From NCBI GenBank assembly GCA_022495995.1, contig JAFEMH010001295.1:62001-126000 (forward strand): a stretch of DNA of 64,000 nt, given 5' to 3'. Below are positions 33,005-43,690 of this stretch, in pieces. The notes beneath the pieces are model-generated. The model saw only the letters and a list, made by a program, of their open reading frames with translations, was not told the origin of the DNA and made no database searches. This DNA comes from Adenophora triphylla var. japonica. Its lineage: Eukaryota; Streptophyta; Magnoliopsida; Asterales; Campanulaceae. The position numbers and the translations under genes were made by a program. Every line of letters begins with the position of its first letter. Positions within the stretch are counted from its first letter, which is position 1.

Positions 33005-33372
33005 GCTGCGGGCTCCAGAACTGCGGGAACTATGTTAGAAAACAAAGGCTTACCTATCCGGTCCTCTGAGTCCTGTTGGTTTTGTGACGATTCGCCTTTC
33101 TGGGCTCCGAATCGGGCTTTTAGGTTTGACAATCCACCTGTTTGGGCGTTGGACCGAGCTTTTCTGATAACGATCCACCTGTCTGGGCGTTGGATCGGGC
33201 TTTTTTTGGTTTGACGATCCACCTGTTTGGGCGTTAGACCGAGTTTTTCTGATAACGATCCACCTGTCTGGGCGTTGGACTGGGCTTTTCTGATGACGAT
33301 CCACCTGTCTGGGCATTGGACCGGGCTTTTTCTTTGATGATTCACCTTTTTGGGCTCTGAATCATGTGGATT
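33005..33372 (-). repeat. Tandem array of G, about eight hairpin units
   Basis: Plus-strand view: GATTC...GAATC and CGATCC...GGACCG around CCTGTCTGGGC. On the sense (minus) strand the second arm pair becomes CGGTCC/GGATCG with one G-U pair; on the plus strand that pair is an A-C mismatch. Same design as in C but a different unit order. Confidence 0.8.
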
Positions 33373-33587
33373 GAGTTGATCTTTGGACCACTCGGTTTTC
33401 GGGCGACTGGTGCCGTACCGAGCGATCGTGCGCATGTCACATTTGGCTCGTTCCGTGACTTGCGGTGCAGGTTTTTCCACGTTTCCCTGCTAGTTTATCA
33501 TTTCCAAGGGTAAATGTGTCAAAATTTTGAATTTTGACGTTGCGTAGACGCTTATTGTCGAGGACAATTTGGTCATTTTCCAGAAGG

Positions 33588-33648
33588 TATATCTCGCCGC
33601 GAGATAAGATATACCGCGCGAGATATGTACTGTCGGGGCATATAAACA
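33588..33648 (+). promoter_or_regulatory. Antisense promoter for aORF-a of G
   Basis: TATATCTCGCCGCGAGATAA (33588-33607) and GATATACCGCGCGAGATAT (33608-33626) lie back to back; TATAAACA follows at 33641, then ATG at 33794. Order and spacing match C. Confidence 0.62.
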
Positions 33649-33793
33649 GCAGCTCTTGCTTATTTTGAAAACATCCCTCTCAAAATTTCTCTCCCTAGCT
33701 CGAGCCAAAGTCTTTTTCTTTGTGATTTTTCGTGGATTTGCTTGGTATCTCTCCCTCCCAATCACTTTCCAATACTTTTTCCCTCCATAATCC

Positions 33794-36060
33794 ATGGCTC
33801 AAGAACAAAGGAATCCGATTTTGGGGAGCTATTTGCTAGGGAAGGATTACCCTCGCGATGATCTTACCTTCGATAGGCACGCGCACATTTCTACCGCTGT
33901 TCGGGAGGGCTTGGTAAGAGCTTCTTTCTCAACTCTTTGATTCTTGTATTGCATTGAGTTTGAATTCCCTTTCCCTTGAATTCAAAATTTCATCAATGGC
34001 TTTTGTTCTTGTTCATGCCTAGAACTAGGTTCCTTCTTGCATGCGTCGATCTTGTGTGTTTCTTTGGATGATTGTTGTTGCATGGCGTGTGTATGAGCCT
34101 CCTACATATCATGGATTGTAGGAGAGGTTGATTCGGATCACGAATGACATTCTTGGGCAAGCTTTTCTTGTACGCACGCCAAGTGTTTGATGAAATGCCT
34201 CAATGAAAAATTTCTTCTATTTCATTGGTTTTTTGACATGGAATGATTTCTAATGTTGCCCTCTCTGTTTTTCCTCTGTTTTGCAGTCGTATAAGTCAAC
34301 GAAGAATTGCCGAGGGAGCCCAAAAATGGCTAAGGAGGTGTGGGACAAGATTAAGGACCTTGATGGCATTCAGGATAGGGTGGCCCAAACGGGTCTTCTG
34401 ACTTTTGTTGACAATCTCCGGGGAATAAGGCGGACTCCCCAAGTTCTCCAGGCTATTCGGGAGAGGTGGTGGGACACTACCCACACCGTTCATTTGCGCT
34501 TCGGGGAAGCGACTATGACTCCGACTGATTTTCTGGCTATCACGGGGTTAGAGTTCATCGGCGATCCCCTACCGATGTTTTCGGGTTATAGGCCTGAGGG
34601 TCCAGTTGTGTGGAGGCAGTTGATCGGCTTCGTCCCTAACAAGGTTAAGGGATTTGCTGCTGAGCTAACACCCCTCCGGCGTCAGATTGAGGCCTACTCG
34701 GAGAAGCCAAATATGCACACTGATCGGTTGGTGAGGGGTGCCCTCTGGTATATTCTTTCTGAGACTATTTTTGCGAACCACTCTTCTACGGCCCGTCTTT
34801 CTCTGTTACGTTTTTTGGTTGATCTGGATGAGGTGAGCGGCTATGATTGGGGCTCAGCCGGGCTGGCCTACTGCTACCACGCCATGGATAAGGCGTGTAG
34901 GAATACCAAGGATTCTCTATCGGGGTATTCTTATGCCTGGGAGGTATGCCTTTTTGATTCTGTTTCTGCTCTTTGTCTGTATGCTCTGTCTGTGTTTCAT
35001 AGTGAATTTGATCTGTTTTCTTTGTGCAGATATGGGGCTATGCATTTCTCGAGCTGTATAGGTTTGAGTTGGAGAGCCGGGCCCCTTTGTTTCCGGATAT
35101 CAGGAGGTGGAGCCACCCAAATCGGACCGTTGATGAGGAGGAGGACCAGGATTGGACCCTGACGGTGGCGGAGGCACGGGCTATGTTGGATACCTTTGAG
35201 TATGAGAGGCTGGGCCTATATCCCTGGACCCTGTTGGAGTGGGAGGTGCACCGTGCTTGGGATGCTACTGCGATGCAGAGGATGCTGGCATCTTTGGAGG
35301 GAGATACCATGTATCTTGGTGAGCGGGTCTTCCCACAGTAGGGCCGGGGTAGACTATCATACAGGGTGCCAGTGGATCCGCCGAGGGCGATGTATCCCAC
35401 CCACTCCATTCCAGAGGATGATTATGCAGGTCTTTTGGCGGGTGATGCGGCGACGGCTTGCGTGATCGCCGGGGCTTCTTATGCGGAGTTTCTGCCTCGG
35501 TTGATGGGTCCCCTCCTGGTGGGGGATAGGCGATCACATGCTCGTGGATCCGCCTCTGCTTCTGCTTCAGGTTCCTCAGCCCCTAGCACTTCCTCCCAGG
35601 CTACAGGTTCTCTGCCTTTTGCCCCAGACTACGGCCCTTTGAGCTACACGTACATGATGGGGAGCATGCCAATGGTGGGGCACATCCCGTCTCCTGATCA
35701 GATTCCCGAGGGTTACCGCCTCCCGGCTGATGTCTCTTCGGTATGTTTCTGTCTGTATTGTCTCTCGTATTCGTCCATATAAGTGTATATGTCCGACTTT
35801 TTCTGAGCATTTTCTTTTCCTTTTGTTGTCAGGTCACTCTGTCCGCGGCCGATTATAATCGTGGAGCGACCAAGATGGCGGGGATCGATGGCTCAGTGTC
35901 GGACTGTCCGAGAAAGGCATTCCACAAGGCTTCTTTGGCGGCCTCGACGGTGGCCTCGGCGGTGACCCCTACTTGCGGAGCTAAGAGGTCGAGGAGGGAT
36001 GGCAGCCCCCGTGGCGGTGATGGCGGAGGTGCCGGCGGCTCGGGCGATTTGATGGCGTGA
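33794..36060 (+). pseudogene. aORF-a of G: spliced plant mobile domain gene in antisense, four exons, about 571 residues
   Basis: Exons 33794-33913, 34287-34943, 35030-35740 and 35833-36060 (TGA). Introns of 373, 86 and 92 bases start GTAAG or GTATG and end TTTTGCAG, TTGTGCAG and TTGTCAG; all are phase 0. The spliced frame is 1716 bases. Exon 2 is a PMD-type domain (SPKMAKEVWDKIKDL, RRTPQVLQAIRERWW, HTVHLRFGEATMTPTDF). Exon 3 has WTLTVAEARAML and a Ser/Ala-rich end; exon 4 has a basic patch and Gly-rich tail. One in-frame TAG at 35339-35341, where C has a His codon. The exon structure is supported by conserved exon lengths and phase in C. PMD proteins in hosts act in silencing and gene expression; the role here is unknown. 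Confidence 0.78.
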
Positions 36061-36416
36061 TCCCCTCCTTTTCCCTTTTTATCTGATTTCTGATGATTGT
36101 ATATATTGGCCGGGTGGGCCCAGACAATTTTTCTTCTCTTTTTTTTTTGGTACCTGTTAGGAACAAGTAGGTAGCACAAACAATGGTTTTTCTTAACCCC
36201 TAATCCTAGGTCTAATTAGTTAGTTAATTAACTTTCTCGACTTTCCATGTTTTTGGAAATGGAATGGAATGGCCGTTAGGCCACAATTTTGAGCCTTCAT
36301 CTTGGTGTTTTTACTGCATGTTATGAACTGTACACACAGGTTTTTCGAGACTTGCTTTGTCAAGTCGGGGCTAGATTGTTGTTTGAGCAGAAGCTGTTCT
36401 TTGTTTTGCCGTAGGG

Positions 36417-36514
36417 ATATCTCGCGCGAGATAAGGTGTCTCGCACGAGACACGCTAGTCAGGCAGAGATCTCTTCTTTTCGGAATAGGATTTTGTCAGT
36501 TTTCCCTATAAAAT
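36417..36514 (+). promoter_or_regulatory. Antisense promoter for aORF-b of G
   Basis: ATATCTCGCGCGAGATAA (36417-36434) and GTGTCTCGCACGAGACAC (36436-36453) are both near-perfect palindromes. TATAAAAT lies at 36507-36514, 53 bases on, and ATG at 36614. Confidence 0.65.
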
Positions 36515-36613
36515 CACCCTGTAGTCCGGCCAGATACCTCATTCTAGCCTTTCAAACTCTAGAGATATTCTGTTGGGGTGAAACTCTTGTCTTCTTCTTC
36601 AACCCTACGATCC

Positions 36614-38133
36614 ATGGCTTCCAAGGAGATTTCCCCAACGTCCATGATTGTCGATGATTTTTCTCTATCGTCTGAAGTGATTGCATCTTTCAAGCAAGCA
36701 TCAAGGGATTTCGTGAGGTCGTTTCGCAACCGATCTCGTAATAAATTCATAGCAGAATTCGGATTCAGAATCCTTTTTACCTTGAAGAACCTCCAACCGG
36801 ATTGGAGTCTTTTGCGAAAGTCTTTGCTCGATTTTGGGATCCCTCTATTCATCTTTTTAATTTTTCTTTGAATGAGATGGTGCCTACTGTGGAGGAATTT
36901 GCCATTATCTTGGATATGCCTTTGACTAGTGAGATCGCTGTTCCTAAGTACAATAGGAATCATTCAGATGCTTTGAATGAATTATTAGGGATCCCCCTTG
37001 ATACTTGCTATGAGTTGGTTCACCGCAAGTGGGTTGATTGCTCTTCTTTTCCGGGACGCTTCAGCGGTGATTCATATGATGACGCTTTTCATGTCCATAA
37101 ACGGAATTTTCTGGCTCTTTTCCTTTTCGGAGATGTTCTATTTACATGTAGGGATGGCTTGGTCGACTCCCAACTTGTGGAAATTGTTCTGCAGGCTAGA
37201 AAACGTTCTAGGAACATCATTCCGCTAATCTTGGGTGAGACCCTGCATGGTCTTGATGAGCTGCATAGGACCGGTGTCATGACTCAAGGGAGTCCTCTTC
37301 TGTTGACTATTTGGATTAGGGAGCATCTCAAGTTGGTGGGTCCCCCATTGGAATATTCCCCTTTCACATATCATACGCGAAAGTTATTGATCAAGGATCT
37401 TTCAGTGGATGAATGGGCTGAGTTGATTACGAAGACCGAAACTGCTGACATTCTTTGGTGTCCACCTTATTGGAGGTTGAACAAGTATGTTGCCAATACC
37501 AAGGGTTTTGACAGGGTGGTTCTTCCGGGTTTGCGCGATTCCTCCTTTTATTTCCCCAAGCGGGTGCTCCGTCAGCTCGGTCAGCAGCAGGACACTTATC
37601 TTTTCGAAGGAGCTTCTCGTGAAGTGTCTTATATTGGTGTAGAGTTTGCGCAGGTGCTAGCTCAAGCGTGAGGTGAAGGAACTAGTCGGGACCGCTGGTC
37701 GAACCTTCAGACTTTTAATGCAAGCATCTTCTTGTCTGATAAGTACTTGGATTGGTTTCTTCATACCGGTCACCCTAGTGTAGAGAAGATTGATGATCTG
37801 CGGCTTTCATTGCTAGGAGATTCTTTTGTAGCTAGCAGTATTTTGCGAAGGAGCGAGGCTCAATCTGATCCTGCTAATGTGCGAACTGATCCAACTCAGG
37901 ATTTTCTCGATGGGGATTGGTACGAGAGGTGAGGCAAAGGGATGCCTGGAAAGACGCAAGCTCTAGATAGACCCCATGTCTTCAAGAGGCTCTCGGGATC
38001 TGTTTTTAATCGTCTTGATTCTGTTTTTGATCGCCTCGAGGGATGCTCTGCTTCGAGGGGCTCAAAGCGCAAGGAGGATCACGACGACGGTGGAGACCAT
38101 GTCCGCCGGTCTACCAAGTTAATGAAAGGCTAG
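36614..38133 (+). pseudogene. aORF-b of G: single-exon antisense gene, about 506 codons, PMD/DUF7745-like
   Basis: ATG 36614 (MASKEISPTS) matches the start in C. Two extra bases near 36820 shift the frame; it resumes through VPTVEEFAIIL to TGA at 37669-37671 (Trp in C), a second stop at 37930-37932, and ends at 38131-38133. The N-terminal 70 residues are basic and Ser-rich; the middle has the PTVEEF core and a conserved C-rich HTCRDGLVDSQLVEI-like region; the tail is basic (GSKRKEDHDD). No intron signs. It lies about 550 bases after aORF-a and converges on integrase. Domain naming is tentative. Confidence 0.68.
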
Positions 38134-38629
38134 ATCTTTAGGAGTACCAAGAGATTGCTTTGACAGATCGATAGTTTTTTTTTTTTTTTTTTTTAATTTT
38201 ATTAGTATTTTTTCAAGATTGCTAGCTTAGCAAATTAGTCGTTGTGGTTAGGATTTCCCTTTTGTCATTAATGAAAATGCATTTTATTAATAAAGGACAA
38301 AAGTAGATTTATTTATTAGATTAGACCGAACCCGAAGGCTGCCTACGTTCCTCTTTTACAGCAATTAAATAAGAGGCTCAGGTCTAACGTAGTTCATTTT
38401 TGAGAAAAGGACAAAATACGGCTCCGTGCCGAGGGTAATCTCGCGAGATAAGCTCCCTTCTCTTTTTTTTTTTTTTTTTTTTTTTATGCACACCCTTTCT
38501 TTTGCCTAGACCGCCCCTTCGGATTTTCAATCTAGCGGGCTTCTTTTCTTGTGCTAGCTCTAATTTTTGCCTAGGTCGTCCTTTTCGGGATTTTCAACCT
38601 AGCGAGCGATTTCTTTTTAGGAGGGCAAG
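38134..38629. other. Convergent intergenic stretch between aORF-b and integrase of G
   Basis: Two long T runs (about 38177-38194 and 38463-38485) and a single palindrome TAATCTCGCGAGATAA (38436-38451). No gene. Probable 3' ends of both the sense and antisense transcripts. Confidence 0.5.
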
Positions 38630-39733
38630 TCACGCGAAGTACTTCTTGAGCTTGTCCATGTTGACCGGCTTCGGTAGTTGATCTCCGTCTAAGTCCAACA
38701 GCTGAAGGGCTCCCCCAGAGAATATCTTCTTCACAATGTAGGGCCCTATCCATCTTGGTCCCCACTTGCCTAGCGGGTTGAAAGGTCCAGGACGGTGCTC
38801 ACGGAGAACCAGGTCACCTACTCGTATGTTCCTCGTCTTGAACTTTTTGTTGAAAGCTCTTGCCATTCTTCTTTGGTAAGCTTGAGTATGTTCGGCTGAT
38901 TTCAACCTTCTTTCATCCAACAGGGCCAACTCTTCGTATCAGCTTCCTAGCCAGTCGACCTCGTTCACTTGGTTTTCTAGGAGAACCCGTAGTGACGGTA
39001 TTTCCAATTCTATCGGTAAGACAGCCTCCATTCCGAACGCGAGGGCGTAGGGAGTCTCTCCTGTAGCTGTTCGGATTGAAGTGCGGTATCCCCACAGTGC
39101 AAAAGGTAGCTTGTCGGGCCAGTCTTTTCTAGTGACCGCCATTTTTCTGATGATAGTCTCGATTGTTTTGTTCGCGGCTTCAACTGCTCCGTTTGTTTGA
39201 GGCCTGTAAGGAGATGACTTGTGCCTTGTGATTTTGTATTCGGTTAGTAGGCGACCGGTTTCCTTCTCGAAGTGGGACCCATTATCGGATATCATCTCTT
39301 GCGGAACCCCATACCGGCAGATGATGTTGTGCTTGATGAATTACGCAACCTTTCGGCATTCAGAACTTTATAGGAGGCGGCCTCAACCCACTTAGTGAAG
39401 TAGTCGATGGCTACTAGGACAAAGCAGTGTCCGTTGGCTCCTATGGGTGCGACCTTTCCAATCACGTCTATCCCCCATGTAGAGAACGTCCAAGGAGAAG
39501 TCATAGGGTACAGCAAGGAGGGTGGTGCATGCTGAAGATTGGCGTGTATCTGACACTTGTGGCACTTCTTGACCATTATGGTACAGTCGGCTTCCATGGT
39601 CAGCCAAAAGTACCCTTGTCTGATGATCTTTTTGGCGAGCATATTTCCGCTCATATGGGTTCCACATATGCCTTGATGAACGTGGTCCATTATTTCTTGG
39701 GCCTCTTCCTCGGTGGCACAAAGGAGGTTTCAT
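38630..39733 (-). pseudogene. int: Integrase of G
   Basis: Reads from about 39733 down to 38630. The zinc-binding part shows HQGICGTHMSG and CHKCQIHA; the first catalytic Asp is in WGIDVIGKV. A frameshift near 39300-39340 leads to the next frame with SDNGSHF (second Asp) and TNGAVEAANKT (Glu). TGA near 38939 interrupts the link to the C-terminal module (GPRWIGPYIVKKIF, KPVNMDKLKKYF). No chromodomain follows, as usual for Tat elements. C has lost this gene. Confidence 0.88.
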
Positions 39734-41960
39734 TGGGAATGTTTCTTGAATAGGCGGCCAGCGGTGATGACGTAATTAGCGGCCAACCTCTTAAGGGCGA
39801 TCTGAGTCTTCGGGTCTGTCTCAGGTGGGATGGTTCCTTCTAGGATGAAATGCCAAATGTCATGGTACCATGGTTTTTCCTCGGAGTTCCCAACAGTGGC
39901 ACATTCGGATAACCATTTGTCTTTGCAGTCATGGAGATCTATAACGGCGCATTATGCAGGAGTTGCACGTCGTGTTATTTTGAAGGGTTTGACTGCTTTT
40001 CCTTTAGGGATTTCGACCAATGAAGCAAGTGTGGTCAATGCGTCCGCAAACCGATTTTTGTCTCTGGGGAGGTAGTGGAACGAGACATCTTGGAATTGTT
40101 GCACCAACTCTTGGAGATGGGCATTGTATCTTTGAAGGGTTGGATCTTGGACCCTCCACTTCTTCAATGTCTGATTGATGATCAATTGGGAATCCCCGAA
40201 TACCTCGAGTTCAGTCACGTTGCGTTCTAGGGCTGCCTCAAGTCCCGCTATGCAAGCTTCGTATTCTGCGGTATTGTTGGTGGCGTCAAAGTCAAGACGT
40301 ATTGCCAGTGGAGTGTAGATGTCGTTAGGGTCTACTAATAACATTCCAATGCCGAACCCTCTCATGTTGGCTGTGCCATCGAAAAATAATTGCCACTTAT
40401 TTTCTTCTTCTATACTCATGATGTCCTCATCAGGGAATCGCGGGTCTTCCCCCTTCACTTCGTCGCAAGGAAATTCGGCCAACTGATCTGCGAATACACT
40501 CCACGACGGATTTACGAGTGACGTAAGTGATATCATATCCTGCGAGCATGAAGTACCATTTGGCCAGTCTCGAAGACAAATTTGATTTGTCTAGGATATA
40601 TTTCAGTGGATCCATTTTTGCAATGAGACGGACCGGGAAGGCTTCCATATAGTGCTTCAGCCTTTGTGATCCCAAACTAGAGCAGCACAAGATTTGTCGA
40701 GTGGAGAGTAGTTGATTTCGCTGCCTTGGAATCTGCGACTGACGAAATAGATGGCATTCTCTGTGTGGGAGGCTGGCTGTTCTTGAGCGAGCATAGCCCC
40801 TAATGCGTTGTACATGCTTGTGAGGTATAGCTTCAAGGGCTTCTCCTTGTGCGGTGGAACCAGGATAGGTGGGGAAGTCAAGTAGTGCTTAACTTCCTCG
40901 AATGCTTCTTGACATTCTTCGGTCCACTCTTGAGGTGCCTTTTTCTTAAGTAGCTTGAAGATAGGATCGCACATTGTAGTCAGTTGATTGATGAATCGAA
41001 TGATATATTGAAGCCTGCCCATGAATCCCTTTACCTCTTTCTGTGTTGCAGGTGGAGGCATGTCTGTGATGGCTTTTATCTTGGCGGGATACGCTTCTAT
41101 GCCACGCTACGTGATCATGTACCCCAAGACTTTCCCTTTGACCACTCCGAATGAGCATTTGGCGGGGTTGAGCCTCATCTTGTCTTTGTCTCGGTCGATT
41201 GAAGAATTTTACGAGATCTACGAAGTCTTGACCATCTGCCCTTTTGAGTGAATAATCATGTCGTCCACATATACCTCTATTTCCTTGTGGATCATGTCAT
41301 GGAATAGTGTCGTGGCGCCCTTTGGTATGTAGCCCGGCGTTCTTGAGACCAAACGGCATGGCCGTGTAGCGAACGTTCCCCAAGGTGTGGTGAATCTTTG
41401 TTTTGTGCTGATCTTCCTGCCATGAGGATTTGGTTATACCCTGCAAAACCGTCGACGAATGAGCGGACTTCGTATGAAGCAGTGGCATCGACCAACCTGT
41501 CTATGATCGGTAGCGGGAAGTCATCTTTAGGGGATGCCTTGTTCAAGTCTCTGAAATCAACACGGACTCGTATTTTCCCGTTTGACTTGGCTACTTGCCT
41601 TTGTGTTTGCTAACCATTCCGGATACTCAATCACTTTGATGAACCCTACATTCAATAGCTTCATGATTTCTTCTTTCACTTGCATTGACCATTCCGGCTT
41701 GATTCTGCGTAGTTTCTGCTTGACTGGCTTGGCGTTGGGTAGCAACGGTATCTTGTGCTCTACAATGGCGATTCAACCCAGGCATATCTTTGTAGGACCA
41801 AGAAAAGACGTCGACATATTCTCGAGGAGGCTGTGTCAATGTTTCTCTGTCTTCCCCCTTGAAGAAGTGCCGATCTTAGTTTCTGCTGGGGTCTTCCGTT
41901 GTCCCAAGATTAACCGTTTGCATTTCCTCGTAAATCAGCAGGGCCATTCTTTCCACAACG
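39734..41960 (-). pseudogene. pol: RT, RNase H and second RNase H of G
   Basis: RT pieces in shifting frames: REYVDVFSWSYKDMPG (about 41830), LPNAKPVKQKLRR, NKASPKDDFPLP (41540) and catalytic YVDD at 41260-41271. The connection and first RNase H follow (SRRFQGSEINYSPLDKSC; VRLIAKMDPLKYI). The second RNase H is intact at 40536-39952: FFDGTANMRGFG, NNTAEYEA, VFGDSQLI and RFADALTTLAS carry the four acidic positions. A duplicated RNase H of this type is a hallmark of the Tat lineage. At least five frameshifts or stops occur before it. Confidence 0.87.
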
Positions 41961-41966
41961 ACCTAC

Positions 41967-43690
41967 TTACTTAGCTAATTCTTTTAAGATTTGTTCATTT
42001 TCTTGATCTATCTCATCGTATGATTCATTATTAACGTGTTCGTTATATTGATTGTTATTAGTTAATTCATCATTCACGATGTTAGCAATCTCAGGGTACT
42101 CGGAAAGATCAAAGTTTTCATTAAGGAAGTAAGGGAATACATGTTCGGCCAGCCTCGATTTCCTCTTGAGTGAGTCCATCGGAGGTGGAGCACACTTCTA
42201 ATGTAAAAGCTATGGGGCCTATCTTCTGCGGGGATGGGGAGTGCAACCAAGCTCTTTGATCATGAAGTCTTCATCAACAAGCTGGTCCTCTGGTGACGTG
42301 CCGGTTTAGAATTGGCTCATCACATTTACGTATCGGTGTTGTGTAGTCGGTAGTTGGAGCGTCCCCTTGGATATTGCATGAATCTGTTTGTCTTCTAACC
42401 GGCACGGAGTCTTGGAGCTGTCGCGGCATGTCTTCTCCCAACACAAAGTCCCATTCACTTGTCATTTACGCTTTCGTGCCCCACAAATAATTGGGGATTA
42501 GTGGGATGGATTCGGTTTCATCTGGAGAAGCATCGCAATCGCTGAAGATTTCAAAGCCCGGTTGGCGCTTTCCTTTATCATCAGTCCATGGTTCTGAAAA
42601 GATGAAGTAGGGAATACTTTCCCCTTCTTGGACAAAGTAGCCATTGAGTGTCTTTCGATATGGCTTGAGGTTGTCATTCTTGGTCTTTAGGTCGTCGCAG
42701 CCTTTGTAGGTGGTTCCTTCCCACTTGATTTGAGTGAAGCCCCACTCTTCTTTGTCATCTTCATCGTGGATGGAGATGATGTATCCTAGGCCATGCTTTG
42801 TGTGAGGCTGGGGGACCGGAGGTGGTTCGGTTGTCGCTTGTAAGTGCTTTCCAAGCCCCAGTCCAGGAAAGTACCCTTTTGCTAGCATCATTCTCCAGAC
42901 AGGAAGGCTTTCGGAAAAACAAAGTGCCTTGGAGTAGTCATTTTCGTTGCAAGTTTCTATGATATTCACAGTGCTTTCTTTCTCGATCTCAAAGCCACTG
43001 AACAGGAAATCAGAAGTGCTATGTTGTACCTCGAGGATAGGACTAGCAGTAACCATTTCTCCGTGTATTGTGACTATCGTATTGTTGTGTCTGAACTTGA
43101 TGCATTGGTGCAGGGAGGAGGGTACACCCCCTATGTCGTGTAGCCAAGGGCGACCAAGCAGCAAGTTGAAGGATGCCGAGACGTCGATGACTTGGAATTC
43201 GATGCTCATAGTGACTTGCCCCATTTCTACAGGTATCACTGGCGATCCCGAGGCAGTTCTAGCAGTGCAATCGTACCCCCTTACAGTATGCCCGAATGGC
43301 TTGAGGTCTTTGTGGGTGAGGCCTAAGGATGATAAGGCTTTCTTTGGGAGGACATTGATTGCAGAACCATTGTCGACCAAAATGCGTGGCATTCGGTACC
43401 CATTCACCTTAGCAGTTATGTAGAGGGCCTCATGATGATTGTTCCCATAGGACGGGAGATCCAAGTCAGTGAAATTGATGACATTACCAGATTGCACTTG
43501 GCCAATCATTTGAGTGAGCTCTTCGGGTGTTGCTTCCGAGGAAATGGTCATTTGAGCCAATGCCTTTTTCAACATTTCACGGTGCTTGTGAGATGCTCCT
43601 ATGAGATCCCAAACTGAGATGTTTGCTTGTGTCTTCTTTAACTGAGTTAAGAGAGGGTCCTCCGGTTCGCTTGGCGATGAGGTTTTGGCT
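41967..43690 (-). pseudogene. Protease and G-patch-like linker of G
   Basis: One frame from about 43690 to 42466 carries the aspartic protease with active site VDNGSAINVLP (D-N-G at 43366-43374; D-N-G is usual in Tat proteases) and LLGRPWLHDIG. It continues as the Gly-rich YFPGLGLGKHLQ and HGLGY linker, also present in C. Stops at 42466 and 42274, a frameshift near 42200 and a TAA at 41967 break the linker toward RT. C lacks the protease. Confidence 0.85.

Noticed and set aside
33794..38133. Two host genes with elements inserted around them
   Set aside because: Same two genes, order, orientation and distance in C and G, each bounded by that element's own pol and array.
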